Notes under the pieces: model-generated
Databases searched by the model: none
What the model was told of the DNA's origin: nothing
Seen by the model: only the letters and a program-made list of their open reading frames with translations
From: Albimonas sp963816545
GTDB lineage: Bacteria; Pseudomonadota; Alphaproteobacteria; Rhodobacterales; Rhodobacteraceae
DNA: 64,000 bases
Reading direction: 5' to 3'
Assembly (NCBI GenBank): GCA_963816545.1
Contig: CAWFLE010000006.1
Location: forward strand, 186,001 to 250,000
Translations under genes and position numbers: made by a program
In this document: positions 7,086-16,107 of the stretch, piece after piece
Position numbering within the stretch: position 1 is the first letter of the stretch
How the letters are laid out: every line of letters starts with the position of its first letter

Positions 7086-8753
7086 TCACTCCTGCGGCAG
7101 CGCGAAGGTCCAGATCGAGCCCCCCGGCGGCACCGCCGCCAGCCGCTCGTCGCCCGAGAACAGCACGTAGACGGCGCCGCCCCCGTTCGCGACGGTGACG
7201 TACTGGCGCCCGTCATGCTCCCAGGTGATCGGCTGACCGACGATGCCCGACCCTGTCTGGAACTGCCAAAGCTTGTCGCCGGAGCTGGCGTCGAAGGCCT
7301 CGAACTCGCCGGTCTGGGCGCCGGTGAACACGAGCCCCCCGGCCGTGGCCAGCACGCCCGCCTGCCGCGGCACGCCCGAGGAGGCCTGCCACAGGATCTT
7401 GCCCGTCATCGGCTCGATGGCGCGCAGCGACCCGCGATCCCCGTCGGGCCAGACGAAGCCGAGGTCCACGCCCGTGTACCACGTCCCGGCGCGATACTGC
7501 GGCTCCACCGCCTTGTAGCTCATGCCGATGTTGAGCGTGTTGACGTAGGCCGCGCCCGTGTCGGGGCTGTAGGCCATGGGCGCCCAGTTCTTGCCGCCGA
7601 GCGCCGAGGGCCAGATCTCTTCCGCCTCGCCGGCAGCGGCCTTCTTCGCGGTTTCGGTCCACACGGGCCGGCCGGTCTCGAGGTCCACCTTGTCCGCCCA
7701 GTTCACCTTGTCCACGAACTTGTTGGCGGCCAGCAGCTCTCCGCTCTCGCGGTCCAGCACATAGAAGAAGCCGTTGCGGTTGGCCTGCATGACCACCTTC
7801 CGGCCATCCACGTCCGCGAGCACAAGCTCGTTGGTGCCGTCATAGTCGAACGGATCGTTGGGCGAGAACTGGTAGTGCCACTTGATCTCGCCGGACTTCG
7901 GGTCGAGCGCCAGCATCGAGCCGACATAGAGGTTGTCGCCCGGCCGCTTCGCCACGTTCCACGGGCCGCCATTGCCGGCGCCCCAGTAGACCGTGTTCAG
8001 TTCGGGGTCGTAGGAGCCGGTCAGCCAGGCGGGCGCGCCGCCGTGCTTGTAGGCGTCCTGCCCCTCGTCCTTCCAGGTCTCCGATCCCTTCTCGCCCGGC
8101 GCGGGCACGGTGTAGGTCCGCCACAGCCGCTCGCCGGTGTCGGGGTCGTAGCCCTCGATATAGCCGCGGATGCCGTACTCGCCGCCCGAGATGCCGACGA
8201 TCACCACCCCGTCCGCGATCAGCGGCGCGACGGTCATCGAGTAGCCGTCCTTGAAGTCGATGGACTGGGTCCGCCAGAGTTCCTCTCCGGACTCGGCGTC
8301 CAGTGCGATGACATGCGCGTCCAGCGTGGTGCGGAACAGCTTGCCGTCCAGGATCGCGACGCCGCGGTTGGTGATGCCGCAGCAGGCCATGCGCGGGGTC
8401 TCGGCCGGATACTCGATGACCGACTTCCACTTCTGCTCGCCCGTGACCGCGTCCAGCGCCATCGTCGCGGCGTGGGTGGTCACGTACATCGTGCCGTCAT
8501 GGATGATGGGAAACGTCTCCTGCCCGCGCGTATCGGCGAGGCTGTAGGCCCACACCGGCACGAGGTTCTTGACGTTCTGCGCGTCGACCGACTTGAGCGG
8601 ACTGAACCGCTTCAGGTCGTAGCCCATGCCGTAGGTGAGCACGTCGCCCGGTGTCGAGGCGTCGTTCTTCAGGTCTTCCAGCGTCTGGGCCTGAAGCCCG
8701 AACGCCGCGAGCAGCCCCAGGCCCGCGGCCAGAGACGCGATCCTCAGCACCAT
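7086..8753 (-). CDS. PQQ-dependent alcohol/methanol dehydrogenase, lanthanide-type motif
   Basis: This 555-aa periplasmic quinoprotein has an eight-bladed propeller and a signal peptide (residues 1-22). It shows the vicinal Cys pair (MACCGI) that forms the ring over PQQ, repeated tryptophan-docking motifs, and PFDYDGTNE. There the catalytic Asp is followed two residues later by a second Asp. That extra Asp marks lanthanide-dependent enzymes of the XoxF and ExaF/PedH types; calcium-dependent MxaF has Ala there. There is no C-terminal cytochrome domain, so electrons must leave through the neighbouring cytochrome. I use ATG 8753, preceded by GGAGGAG; an upstream ATG at 8783 lacks a ribosome site. 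Substrate range cannot be read from sequence. Confidence 0.88.
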   Translation of the reverse strand: MVLRIASLAAGLGLLAAFGLQAQTLEDLKNDASTPGDVLTYGMGYDLKRFSPLKSVDAQNVKNLVPVWAYSLADTRGQETFPIIHDGTMYVTTHAATMALDAVTGEQKWKSVIEYPAETPRMACCGITNRGVAILDGKLFRTTLDAHVIALDAESGEELWRTQSIDFKDGYSMTVAPLIADGVVIVGISGGEYGIRGYIEGYDPDTGERLWRTYTVPAPGEKGSETWKDEGQDAYKHGGAPAWLTGSYDPELNTVYWGAGNGGPWNVAKRPGDNLYVGSMLALDPKSGEIKWHYQFSPNDPFDYDGTNELVLADVDGRKVVMQANRNGFFYVLDRESGELLAANKFVDKVNWADKVDLETGRPVWTETAKKAAAGEAEEIWPSALGGKNWAPMAYSPDTGAAYVNTLNIGMSYKAVEPQYRAGTWYTGVDLGFVWPDGDRGSLRAIEPMTGKILWQASSGVPRQAGVLATAGGLVFTGAQTGEFEAFDASSGDKLWQFQTGSGIVGQPITWEHDGRQYVTVANGGGAVYVLFSGDERLAAVPPGGSIWTFALPQE

Positions 8754-8838
8754 GATGTTCTCCTCCCAGAGAGTCGTTTTCATTTGTTGCCCGCAGATTG
8801 CGCTTTGCGGGTCTTTCTTGCCCGACTAGGCTGATCCA

Positions 8839-8874
8839 GTTCCGGTCGGCAATCAACCGTTTTGCTGACCGAAC
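8839..8874. promoter_or_regulatory. Imperfect inverted repeat in the divergent dehydrogenase / binding-protein promoter region
   Basis: GTTCCGGTCGGCAA (8839-8852) faces TTTGCTGACCGAAC (8861-8874) across 8 bp, an imperfect dyad in the 197-bp gap between two divergent genes. Its size and position suit a regulator dimer controlling both sides, for example a LuxR-type alcohol-response regulator. No regulator gene is present in the locus. Confidence 0.4.
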
Positions 8875-8950
8875 GGCAGAACAACCGGCCGGCGAGCCGG
8901 AGACGAGACGCCCGCGGCGCCCGAACGTCGCGGCATGGGAGGAGAAGACG

Positions 8951-10123
8951 ATGCCCGGAGCCCGGCTCCGCGCCCTGGCGCTTGCGGCGGCGCTGGCCTC
9001 GCCGTCGGCGGCGGCCGAGCTCGAGGTGGAGGCGCTCTATGTCGAGCGGTCGGCGCCCCCGCCGGCCACGCTCTCGAACCTGGATCGCCCTCCGCAGGAT
9101 CTCGGGCTCGCCGGCGCTCGTCTGGCGCTGGAGGACAACGCCGCGACGGGACGGTTCCTCGACCAGACGCACGGGCTGACCGAGCTGATCGTGGACGAGG
9201 GCGTTCCGTTCCTCCCGGCCGTCCGCGCCGCCCTCGCGGCCCCGGGCGGCGGGCTGATCGTGGCGAACCTCGCGGCCGCCGACCTTCTGGCGCTCGCGGA
9301 CCTGCCGGAGGCGCAGGGCGTCCTGATCCTGAACGCCCGCGCCGCGGACAACTCGCTGCGCGATTCGGAGTGCCGCGCGAATGTCCTGCACGTCGCCCCC
9401 TCGCGCGCGATGCTCGCCGACGCGCTGACGCAGGCGCTGGTGAAGAAGCGGTGGACGGACTGGTTCCTCGTGGTCGGCCAGCGGGACCGGGACGGCGCCT
9501 TCGCCGCCGCCCTGCGCCGGTCCGCCGACAAGTTCGGCGCCCGCATCCGCGAGGACAAGACCTGGCCCTTCGACGCCGACATGCGCCGCTCGGCGGGATC
9601 GGAGGCGCCGGTTTTCACGCAGGGCGCCGACCATGACGTTCTGGTGGTGGCGGACGAGCCGAACGACTTCGCCCGCTACCTCCCCTACAACACCTGGCGT
9701 CCCCGGCCCATCGCGGGCTCCGAGGGGCTGGTCCCCGCGGCCTGGTCCCGCGTGGTGGAGCAATGGGGCGCCGCCCAGCTCAACGCCCGGTTCGAAGCGC
9801 TGGCCCATCGCGACATGCGCGCCGAGGACTGGTCCGCCTGGGCCGCCCTCCGCGCCATCGCCGAAGCCGCCACCCGCGCCGGATCCGCCGACCCCGCCGC
9901 CATCCGCGCGGCGCTGCTGTCCCCGGACTTCGCGCTCGCCGTCTTCAAGGGCCGGCCCGCCAGCTTCCGCCCCTGGAACGGCCAGATGCGCCAGCCGGTC
10001 CCCCTCGTCACCCGCGGCGCAATGGTGGACACCGCCCCGCTGGAGGGGTTCCTCCACGCGCGAACCGAGCTCGACACGATCGGCCTCGACGAACCCGAGA
10101 GCCGCTGCGAGGCCTTCCGATGA
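8951..10123 (+). CDS. PQQ-associated ABC system, periplasmic substrate-binding protein
   Basis: This 390-aa secreted protein has a signal peptide of about 22 residues ending SAAAE. It is a type-1 periplasmic binding fold, the kind found beside PQQ alcohol dehydrogenases and the PedA/PedC-like transporter. The ATG at 8951 has GGGAGGAGAA just upstream. Upstream in-frame codons are not conserved, so longer starts were rejected. The stop overlaps the next gene by ATGA, starting a run of four tightly packed genes. What it binds is unknown; the conserved context suggests PQQ, an alcohol-derived compound, or a component needed to build the periplasmic system. Confidence 0.85.
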   Translation: MPGARLRALALAAALASPSAAAELEVEALYVERSAPPPATLSNLDRPPQDLGLAGARLALEDNAATGRFLDQTHGLTELIVDEGVPFLPAVRAALAAPGGGLIVANLAAADLLALADLPEAQGVLILNARAADNSLRDSECRANVLHVAPSRAMLADALTQALVKKRWTDWFLVVGQRDRDGAFAAALRRSADKFGARIREDKTWPFDADMRRSAGSEAPVFTQGADHDVLVVADEPNDFARYLPYNTWRPRPIAGSEGLVPAAWSRVVEQWGAAQLNARFEALAHRDMRAEDWSAWAALRAIAEAATRAGSADPAAIRAALLSPDFALAVFKGRPASFRPWNGQMRQPVPLVTRGAMVDTAPLEGFLHARTELDTIGLDEPESRCEAFR

Positions 10124-11073
10124 TCCGCCTGACGCTGCCCCTGCTGCTCCTCGCCGCCCCGGCCTTCGCCGGTCAGGTCTGGGTGACGAACGAGAAGGAC
10201 CACACCGTCTCGGTGATCGACGACCAATCGCTGGAGGTGGTGGCGACCTACCCCACCGGCCTGCGACCCCGCGGCATCACCTTTGCCCACGATCATTCGG
10301 TCCTCTACATCTGCGCCTCCGACGACGACGTGGTGGAGGTTATGGACCCCGACTCAGGCGAAGTCCTCCGCCGCCTCCCCTCCGGCGCCGACCCCGAGCA
10401 GTTCGCCCTGCATCCCGACGACCGCCACCTCTACATCGCCAACGAGGAGGACGCCCTCGCCACCGTCCTCGACGTCGAGACCGGAGAGGCCGTCGCCCAG
10501 ATCCCCGTGGGCGTGGAGCCCGAGGGGATGGCCGTCTCGCCCGACGGCGCGCTGGCGGTGGTCACATCCGAGACCACGAACATGGTCCACTGGATCGACA
10601 CGCAGGAACACCGGCTTGTCGCCAACACCCTGGTCGGCCAGCGCCCGCGTGAGGCGAAGTTCTCCGCCGACGGCGCCCGCCTCTGGGTCAGCTCGGAGAT
10701 CGGGAGCGTGGTCTCGATCCTCGACGTCGCCACGCGCGCCAGGATCGCCGAGATCCGCTTCTCCCTCCCCGGCGTCTCGCCGGACCGGATCCAGCCCGTC
10801 GGCATTGCGCTGACCGGCGACGGCGCCACCGCCTTCGTGGCGCTGGGCCCGGCCAACCACGTCGCCGTCGTCGATGCGCGGAGCTTCGAGGTCGAGGACT
10901 ACCTCCTCGTCGGCAAGCGCGTCTGGCACCTGGCGTTGACCGGCGACGAGAGCCGCCTCTTCACCACCAACGGCGTCTCGGGCGACGTCACCGTCATCGA
11001 CGTGGCGGACCGCGAGCCGATCAAGTCGGTCAAGGTCGGCCGCTATCCCTGGGGCGCCGCATGGCGGCCGTGA
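10120..11073 (+). CDS. PQQ-associated YVTN beta-propeller protein
   Basis: The 317-aa product has a short signal peptide (residues 1-17, ending AFAG) and then seven repeats of the YVTN type. Examples are VWVTNEKDHTVSVID, LYIANEEDALATVLD and LFTTNGVSGDVTVID. Such propellers are regularly encoded next to PQQ-dependent dehydrogenases and the ABC genes found here; no enzymatic activity is established. It probably works in the periplasm as a scaffold or binding partner. The start overlaps the preceding stop (ATGA) and the 3' end overlaps the ATPase gene by 13 bp. Confidence 0.87.
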   Translation: MIRLTLPLLLLAAPAFAGQVWVTNEKDHTVSVIDDQSLEVVATYPTGLRPRGITFAHDHSVLYICASDDDVVEVMDPDSGEVLRRLPSGADPEQFALHPDDRHLYIANEEDALATVLDVETGEAVAQIPVGVEPEGMAVSPDGALAVVTSETTNMVHWIDTQEHRLVANTLVGQRPREAKFSADGARLWVSSEIGSVVSILDVATRARIAEIRFSLPGVSPDRIQPVGIALTGDGATAFVALGPANHVAVVDARSFEVEDYLLVGKRVWHLALTGDESRLFTTNGVSGDVTVIDVADREPIKSVKVGRYPWGAAWRP

Positions 11074-11834
11074 GCGACATCGCCTTCGACGCCGCCCCGG
11101 CGACCCCCGCCGCGCTCGCCTCGGGCCTGCGCGTCTCGGGCCTGAGCTGGCGCTTCGGCGACAGGCTCGCCCTCGACGACGTCGGCTTCACGGCGGCTCC
11201 CGGCCGCTTCACCGCGCTGCTGGGCCCCAACGGCGCCGGCAAGACCACGCTCTTCAACCTGCTCACCCGCCTCTACGCCGCGCGCGAGGGGCGGATCGAG
11301 ATCGCCGGCCACGACCTCTCGCGCCAGCCCCGAGCCGCGATGGCCCGTCTCGGCGTGGTGTTCCAGCAGCCGACGCTGGACCTCGACCTCTCGGTCCAGG
11401 CCAACATGCGCTATTTCGCGGCCCTGCACGGCGTTACCGGCGCCGACGCGCGCCGGCGGATCGAAGACGCGCTGACCCGCCTCGGCATGGCCGAGCGCGC
11501 GCGCGAGCCCGTGCGCAACCTCAATGGCGGCCACCGCCGGCGCATGGAGATCGCCCGCGCCCTGCTGCACTCCCCGGATGTGCTGCTGCTGGACGAACCC
11601 ACCGTCGGCCTCGACGCCCCCACCCGCACCGCGCTGGTGGCTCATGTCCACGCGCTGGCGGCCGATGGCGTCTGCGTCCTCTGGGCGACGCACCTCACCG
11701 ACGAGGTCCGCCCTGACGATGACGTCCTCATCCTCCATCGCGGCCGCCTGATCGCCGAGGGCCGCGCCGCGGACATCTCCGGCCCGGACGGCCTCGCCCC
11801 CGCCTTCGCCCGCCTCACGGGGGGCACGGCGTGA
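11061..11834 (+). CDS. ABC transporter ATP-binding protein, PQQ-associated (PedA-like)
   Basis: The 257-aa ATPase has Walker A GPNGAGKT, Q-loop VFQQPTLD, an altered signature LNGGHRRRMEIARAL (usually LSGGQ), Walker B VLLLDEPT and the H-loop in WATHLTDE. It is of the CcmA/NodI-like export class. With the permease downstream it forms an ABC-2 exporter conserved with PQQ alcohol dehydrogenases. The transported compound is not known. The start overlaps the propeller gene and the stop overlaps the permease start (GTGA), showing one operon. The Gln-to-His change in the signature motif is worth noting but occurs in related ATPases. Confidence 0.87.
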   Translation: MAAVSDIAFDAAPATPAALASGLRVSGLSWRFGDRLALDDVGFTAAPGRFTALLGPNGAGKTTLFNLLTRLYAAREGRIEIAGHDLSRQPRAAMARLGVVFQQPTLDLDLSVQANMRYFAALHGVTGADARRRIEDALTRLGMAERAREPVRNLNGGHRRRMEIARALLHSPDVLLLDEPTVGLDAPTRTALVAHVHALAADGVCVLWATHLTDEVRPDDDVLILHRGRLIAEGRAADISGPDGLAPAFARLTGGTA

Positions 11835-12634
11835 ACATCTGGCTGTCCTCCCTCCTCGCCGTCTCCACCCGCGAGGCGCTGCGCTTCCTCAACCAGCGGG
11901 AGCGCTTCATCGCCGCCCTCGTCCGCCCGCTGGTGTGGCTGCTGGTCTTCGCCGCCGGCTTCCGCGCCGCGCTGGGCCTGTCGATCACGCCCCCCTACGA
12001 GACCTACATCCGCTACGAGACCTACATCATCCCGGGCCTCTGCGGGATGATCCAGCTGTTCAACGGCATGCAGTCCTCCCTCTCCCTCGTCTACGACCGC
12101 GAGATGGGGTCGATGCGCCTGATGCTCACCGCGCCGCTGCCGCGCTGGTGGCTGCTCTTCGCCAAGCTGCTGGCGGGCTGCCTGATCTCGCTCCTTCAAG
12201 TCTACGCCTTCCTCGGCGCCGCGGCGGTCTACGGCATCGTCATGCCGTGGCAGGGCTACCTCGCGGCGCTGCCGGCGCTGATCGTCTCGGGGCTCATGCT
12301 GGGGGCGCTCGGGCTCCTGCTCAGCTCCACCATCCGGCAACTCGAGAACTTCGCCGGCGTGATGAATTTCGTGATCTTCCCGATGTTCTTCCTCTCCACC
12401 GCCCTCTATCCGCTGTGGAAGATGGCCGAGGCGTCGCCGCTGCTGCGCGACCTCTGCGCCGTCAATCCCTTCAGCCAGGCGGTCGAGCTGATCCGCTTCT
12501 CGCTCTACGCCCGCCTCGCGCCCGAGCCGCTGGGCTGGACCCTGCTCGCCCTCGCCGTCTTCGGCGCCGCCTCGATCTGGGGCTACGACCCGCGCCGCGG
12601 ACTGACCGCGCGCCGCGGCGGTCCCGCCGGCTGA
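11831..12634 (+). CDS. ABC-2 type permease, PQQ-associated (PedC-like)
   Basis: The 267-aa inner-membrane protein has about six hydrophobic segments, the first around residues 30-50 and the last near 240-255. A central FNGMQSSLSLVYDREMGSMRLMLTAPLPRWWLL resembles the coupling region of ABC-2 permeases. It pairs with the ATPase encoded immediately upstream. The start is GTG, overlapping the ATPase stop. This is the last of the four packed genes; a gap of 110 bp separates it from the molybdenum hydroxylase, which may have its own promoter. Substrate unknown. Confidence 0.85.
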   Translation: MNIWLSSLLAVSTREALRFLNQRERFIAALVRPLVWLLVFAAGFRAALGLSITPPYETYIRYETYIIPGLCGMIQLFNGMQSSLSLVYDREMGSMRLMLTAPLPRWWLLFAKLLAGCLISLLQVYAFLGAAAVYGIVMPWQGYLAALPALIVSGLMLGALGLLLSSTIRQLENFAGVMNFVIFPMFFLSTALYPLWKMAEASPLLRDLCAVNPFSQAVELIRFSLYARLAPEPLGWTLLALAVFGAASIWGYDPRRGLTARRGGPAG

Positions 12635-12744
12635 CGCAGGGACAATTGCGATTCTCGCCGATCGGGCGCAGGATCATCAACCAGGGCGCGAAAGACGCCG
12701 AAGCCAAGGGCCGCCGCGGCCCGAGCCACAGGGAGAAGACGCCG

Positions 12745-13197
12745 ATGGCCAAGCTCACCATCAACGGAACCGCGCACGAGCTCGATGCGCCCGACGACAT
12801 GCCGCTGCTCTGGGCGATCCGCGATCTCGCGGGCCTTCCGGGCACCAAGTACGGCTGCGGCGTCGGCCTCTGCGGGGCCTGCACCGTGCATGTGGACGGG
12901 GTGGCCGTCCGCTCCTGCCAGTCCACGGTCGGCGAAGCCGCGGGCGCCGCCATCACCACCATCGAAGGCCTGCACCCCGAGGGCGACCATCCCGTGCAGG
13001 TCGCATGGCGGGAGCTGAGCGTTCCCCAGTGCGGCTTCTGTCAGGCCGGCCAGATCATGCAGGCCGCCTCGCTGCTGAAGGAGAACCCCAAGCCCTCGGA
13101 CCAGGAGATCCTGGACGCCATGGCCGGGAACATCTGCCGCTGCGGCTGCTACCAGCGCATCGTCGCCGCCGTCCGCCACGCCAGCACGGGAGCCTGA
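12745..13197 (+). CDS. (2Fe-2S) small subunit of molybdenum hydroxylase (IorA-like)
   Basis: This 150-aa electron-transfer subunit belongs to the xanthine dehydrogenase family, isoquinoline 1-oxidoreductase/aldehyde oxidase branch. The plant-type cluster ligands are in YGCGVGLCGACTVHV and the following RSCQS. The second cluster ligands are in PQCGFCQAGQIM and NICRCGCYQRI. It passes electrons from the molybdenum subunit encoded 5 bp downstream to a periplasmic acceptor, probably a cytochrome. GGGAG upstream supports ATG 12745. Beside an alcohol dehydrogenase the pair most likely oxidises the aldehyde product. Confidence 0.88.
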   Translation: MAKLTINGTAHELDAPDDMPLLWAIRDLAGLPGTKYGCGVGLCGACTVHVDGVAVRSCQSTVGEAAGAAITTIEGLHPEGDHPVQVAWRELSVPQCGFCQAGQIMQAASLLKENPKPSDQEILDAMAGNICRCGCYQRIVAAVRHASTGA

Positions 13198-13202
13198 GGA
13201 TC

Positions 13203-15506
13203 ATGCTTCACTTCCTCGAACAGGCGGCCGCTGCGCCGCGCGCCGCGCTGAAGGTGGTCAAGCTGACCCGCCGCGGCTTCCTCGCCGGAACCTCCGCGGG
13301 CCTCGCGGTCGCGATCTACGCCTCCGGCGCCAAAGCCTTCCCCAGCTACCCCACGGGCGGCGAGGCCATGCCCAACGGCCTCGTCACCGACCCGATGGTG
13401 TTCGTGCGCATCGCGCCGGACGGGCAGGTGACCCTGATGGCCCACCGCTCCGAGATGGGCACCGGCTCCCGCACCTCGCTGCCCATGGTCATGGCCGACG
13501 AGATGGAAGCCGACTGGGCCCGCGTGACCATCGAGCAGGCCGACGGCAACGAGCCGAAATACGGCAACCAGGACACCGACGGCTCCCGCTCCTTGCGCCA
13601 CCACATCCAGGCGGCCCGCCAGATCGGGGCCTCGGTGCGCCACATGCTGGCCCAGGCGGCCGCGGACAAGTGGGGCGTTCCCGCCTCCGAGGTGACGGTG
13701 GAGAACCACCAGGTCACGCATGACGGCAAATCCCTCGGCTTCGGAGATCTGGCCGAGGCCGCCATGTCCCAGCCCGTGCCCGAGCGCGAGGCCCTAGCCT
13801 TCAAGACCGAGGACCAGTTCCGCTACATCGGCAAGGGCGAGGTCCAGATCTACGATCTGCGCGACATCACCGTCGGCAAGGCCGTCTACGGCGCGGACGT
13901 GAGCGTGCCGGACATGAAGGTAGCCGTGGTCGCCCGCCCGCCTGTGGTCGGCGGCAAGGTGAAAAGCCTCGACGCCTCCGCCGCCCTCGCCATGCCCGGC
14001 GTGATCGCGGTCGAGGAGATCCCCGGCTCCATCCCGCCCGCGAAGTTCGCCCCTCTCGGCGGCGTGGCGGTGATCGCGAACGACACCTGGGCGGCGATCC
14101 AGGGCCGCGAGGCGCTGAAGATCGAGTGGGAGGCCGGGCCTCACGGCGGCTACAACTCCACCCCCTACATGGCGCAGATGGAGAAGACCTGCGAAGCGCC
14201 GGGCGCCGTGCTGCGCAATCAGGGCGACTTGGACGCGGCCTTCGCCTCGGCCGCGAAGAAGGTGGGCCATACCTACACGCAACAGCACATGGCCCATGCG
14301 CCGATGGAGCCGCCCGTGGCCCTCGCCCGACCCGGCCCCGACGGCGCCATGGAGATCTGGGCTCCTGTCCAGAGCCCGTGGACCTGCCTCAACGACGTCG
14401 CGACGACGCTGGGCGTGGACCCCTCCAAGGTCACCGTCCATGTCACGCTGCTGGGCGGCGGCTTCGGCCGGAAGTCCAAGCATGACTATGCCATCGAGGC
14501 CGCGATCCTCGCCAAGGCGACCGGCCATCCCGTGCGGGTGCAGTGGACGCGGGAGGACGACATCAAGCACTCGTTCTACCACACCACCTCGGCCGAACGG
14601 ATCGAGGCGGCGCTGGACGCGGACGGCAAGGTGACCGCCTGGCGGCACAACTCCGTGGCCCCCTCCATCCTCAGCACCTTCGCCCCGGATTCCGGCCACC
14701 ACATGCCGCTGGAAAGCGCGATGGGCCATATCGACATGCCCTTCGACATCGCCAACGTGCGCTGCGAGAACGGCGAGGCCATGGCCCACACCCGCATCGG
14801 GTGGTGGCGGTCGGTGTCGAACGTGCCTCACGCCTGGGCGATCGGCTCCTTCGTCTCGGATCTCGCGGCCGAGACGGGCGAGGACGAGCTGGAGATGTGG
14901 CGCCAGCTCATCGGCCCGGCCCGCACCCTGGACCCGGCCGCTCAGGGCTTCGCCGAATACTGGAACTACGGCGAGCCCTACGCGGAGTTCCCCATCGAGA
15001 CCGGCCGCCTGCGCCATGTCCTCGACGTGGCCGCCGACGCGGTGGGCTGGGGAAAGGAGATGCCGAAGGGCGAGGGCCTCGGCCTCTCGGTCCACCGCAG
15101 CTTCGCCTCCTACGTCGCCTGCGCGGCGCATGTGAAGGTGGCGGACGGGCGGATCATGGTGCCGGAGCTTCACCTCGCCATCGACTGCGGCTTCCCCGCG
15201 AACCCGGAGCGGATCCGCAGCCAGATGGAAGGGGCGGCGGTCATGGGCATGACCCTCGCGCTGCACTCGGGCATCACCTACACCGACGGGGCCGTGGATC
15301 AGTCGAACTTCTACGACTATCCGATGGTGCGTGCGGACAATTTCCCAATGAAGGTGGTTTCGCACATCATCCCGCACCCGTTCTCGGTCCATGCGACCGG
15401 GGTGGGCGAGCCCGGCGTCCCCCCCGTGGCCCCGGCCATCGCCAACGCGCTCTACCACGCGACCGGCGAGCGGCGGCGGTCCCTCCCCATGGGCCCGTCG
15501 GTCTGA
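13203..15506 (+). CDS. Molybdopterin-binding large subunit of molybdenum hydroxylase (IorB-like), Tat-exported
   Basis: The 767-aa catalytic subunit carries a twin-arginine signal (KLTRRGFLAGTSAGLAVAIYASG, residues 22-44), so it matures in the cytoplasm and works in the periplasm. Molybdopterin-binding blocks are recognisable: LLGGGFGRKSKHDYAIEAA, TRIGWWRSVSNVPHAW, and the C-terminal VGEPGVPPVAPAIANAL, whose Glu is in the position of the base that starts hydroxylation. The family hydroxylates aldehydes or N-heterocycles with water as oxygen source. The substrate here is inferred from context, not from residues. Start ATG 13203 lies just after the small subunit. A strong hairpin follows the stop. 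Confidence 0.88.
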   Translation: MLHFLEQAAAAPRAALKVVKLTRRGFLAGTSAGLAVAIYASGAKAFPSYPTGGEAMPNGLVTDPMVFVRIAPDGQVTLMAHRSEMGTGSRTSLPMVMADEMEADWARVTIEQADGNEPKYGNQDTDGSRSLRHHIQAARQIGASVRHMLAQAAADKWGVPASEVTVENHQVTHDGKSLGFGDLAEAAMSQPVPEREALAFKTEDQFRYIGKGEVQIYDLRDITVGKAVYGADVSVPDMKVAVVARPPVVGGKVKSLDASAALAMPGVIAVEEIPGSIPPAKFAPLGGVAVIANDTWAAIQGREALKIEWEAGPHGGYNSTPYMAQMEKTCEAPGAVLRNQGDLDAAFASAAKKVGHTYTQQHMAHAPMEPPVALARPGPDGAMEIWAPVQSPWTCLNDVATTLGVDPSKVTVHVTLLGGGFGRKSKHDYAIEAAILAKATGHPVRVQWTREDDIKHSFYHTTSAERIEAALDADGKVTAWRHNSVAPSILSTFAPDSGHHMPLESAMGHIDMPFDIANVRCENGEAMAHTRIGWWRSVSNVPHAWAIGSFVSDLAAETGEDELEMWRQLIGPARTLDPAAQGFAEYWNYGEPYAEFPIETGRLRHVLDVAADAVGWGKEMPKGEGLGLSVHRSFASYVACAAHVKVADGRIMVPELHLAIDCGFPANPERIRSQMEGAAVMGMTLALHSGITYTDGAVDQSNFYDYPMVRADNFPMKVVSHIIPHPFSVHATGVGEPGVPPVAPAIANALYHATGERRRSLPMGPSV

Positions 15507-15512
15507 CGCAAC

Positions 15513-15539
15513 GGGGGCCGGGCGTTCGCTCCGGCCCCC
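15513..15539 (+). terminator. Hairpin after the molybdenum hydroxylase operon
   Basis: GGGGGCCGG and CCGGCCCCC form a 9-bp perfect stem around a 9-nt loop, 6 bp after the large-subunit stop. The T-run is weak (ATTCG), so termination may be only partial. 15540-15818 beyond it holds no gene I can support. Confidence 0.6.
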
Positions 15540-15818
15540 ATTCGCTCCTGAACGCGGGACGTTCCCGCCCCGTCGGCGTTCCCGGTGGAAAGGGCGTTGC
15601 ATGACCATCCGCACCCGGTCCTGAAATGGTCGGCGCGGCCCCTCGCCGCACGACTGCTGTCGGAATGAAGCCAATGCCCCCCGCGCAGCCGCCTCAGGCG
15701 CCGCTGGTCCTGCGCAGCCGCCGGCGAGTGCAACGAGCCCGCAGGCGAGGAGCGGCAGTGCAGCAAGCAGCGGCGCCAGCGAGACCCTCGCCACCCGCCC
15801 GTCGGTTTCCGAGATTCC

Positions 15819-16107
15819 ATGGTCCGAGACGCAGAAGGCCCCGTCCCGGCCGATGGCGGCTTGGCGGCGCTGGTCCAGCAGGAGCTGCGGCTCGACCCCT
15901 TCTCTGGGGCGGCGCTGGCGTTTCGCGCCAGGCGCGCCGACCGGGCGAAGATTCTGGTGTGGGACGGCGCGGGGATGGTGCTGATCGCGAAGCGGCTGGA
16001 CGAGGGAAAGTTCGCCGCCCTGTTCGAAGGGCGCGACTGGCGGAGGGTGCATGCCCGCCGGGTGCGTCGTCCGGCGGTCGCCGGATCGGCTGCGGCGCGG
16101 CAACTCA
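15819..16107 (+). pseudogene. IS66-family TnpB remnant
   Basis: GGLAALVQQELRLDPFSG, RADRAKILVWDGAGMVLIAKRLDEGKF and AALFEGRDWRRVHA are the core of the IS66 second ORF (TnpB), a small accessory protein needed for transposition. About 14 residues normally found between GKF and AALFEG are missing, and the true N-terminus is not in frame. The gene is interrupted at its C-terminal end by the IS256-type element at 16108. The matching IS66 transposase end lies beyond that element at 17427, so the two are probably one old IS66. Confidence 0.7.

Noticed and set aside
4792..7170. A 792-codon forward open frame across pqqE and the cytochrome gene
   Set aside because: It is a low-complexity Arg/Gly/Ala shadow of pqqE and of the opposite-strand cytochrome fusion, both of which have clear motifs. 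High GC content produces such frames.
15605..15818. A gene directly after the molybdenum hydroxylase
   Set aside because: ATG 15601 with a fair ribosome site gives only seven codons, and no frame through 15818 has recognisable protein character.
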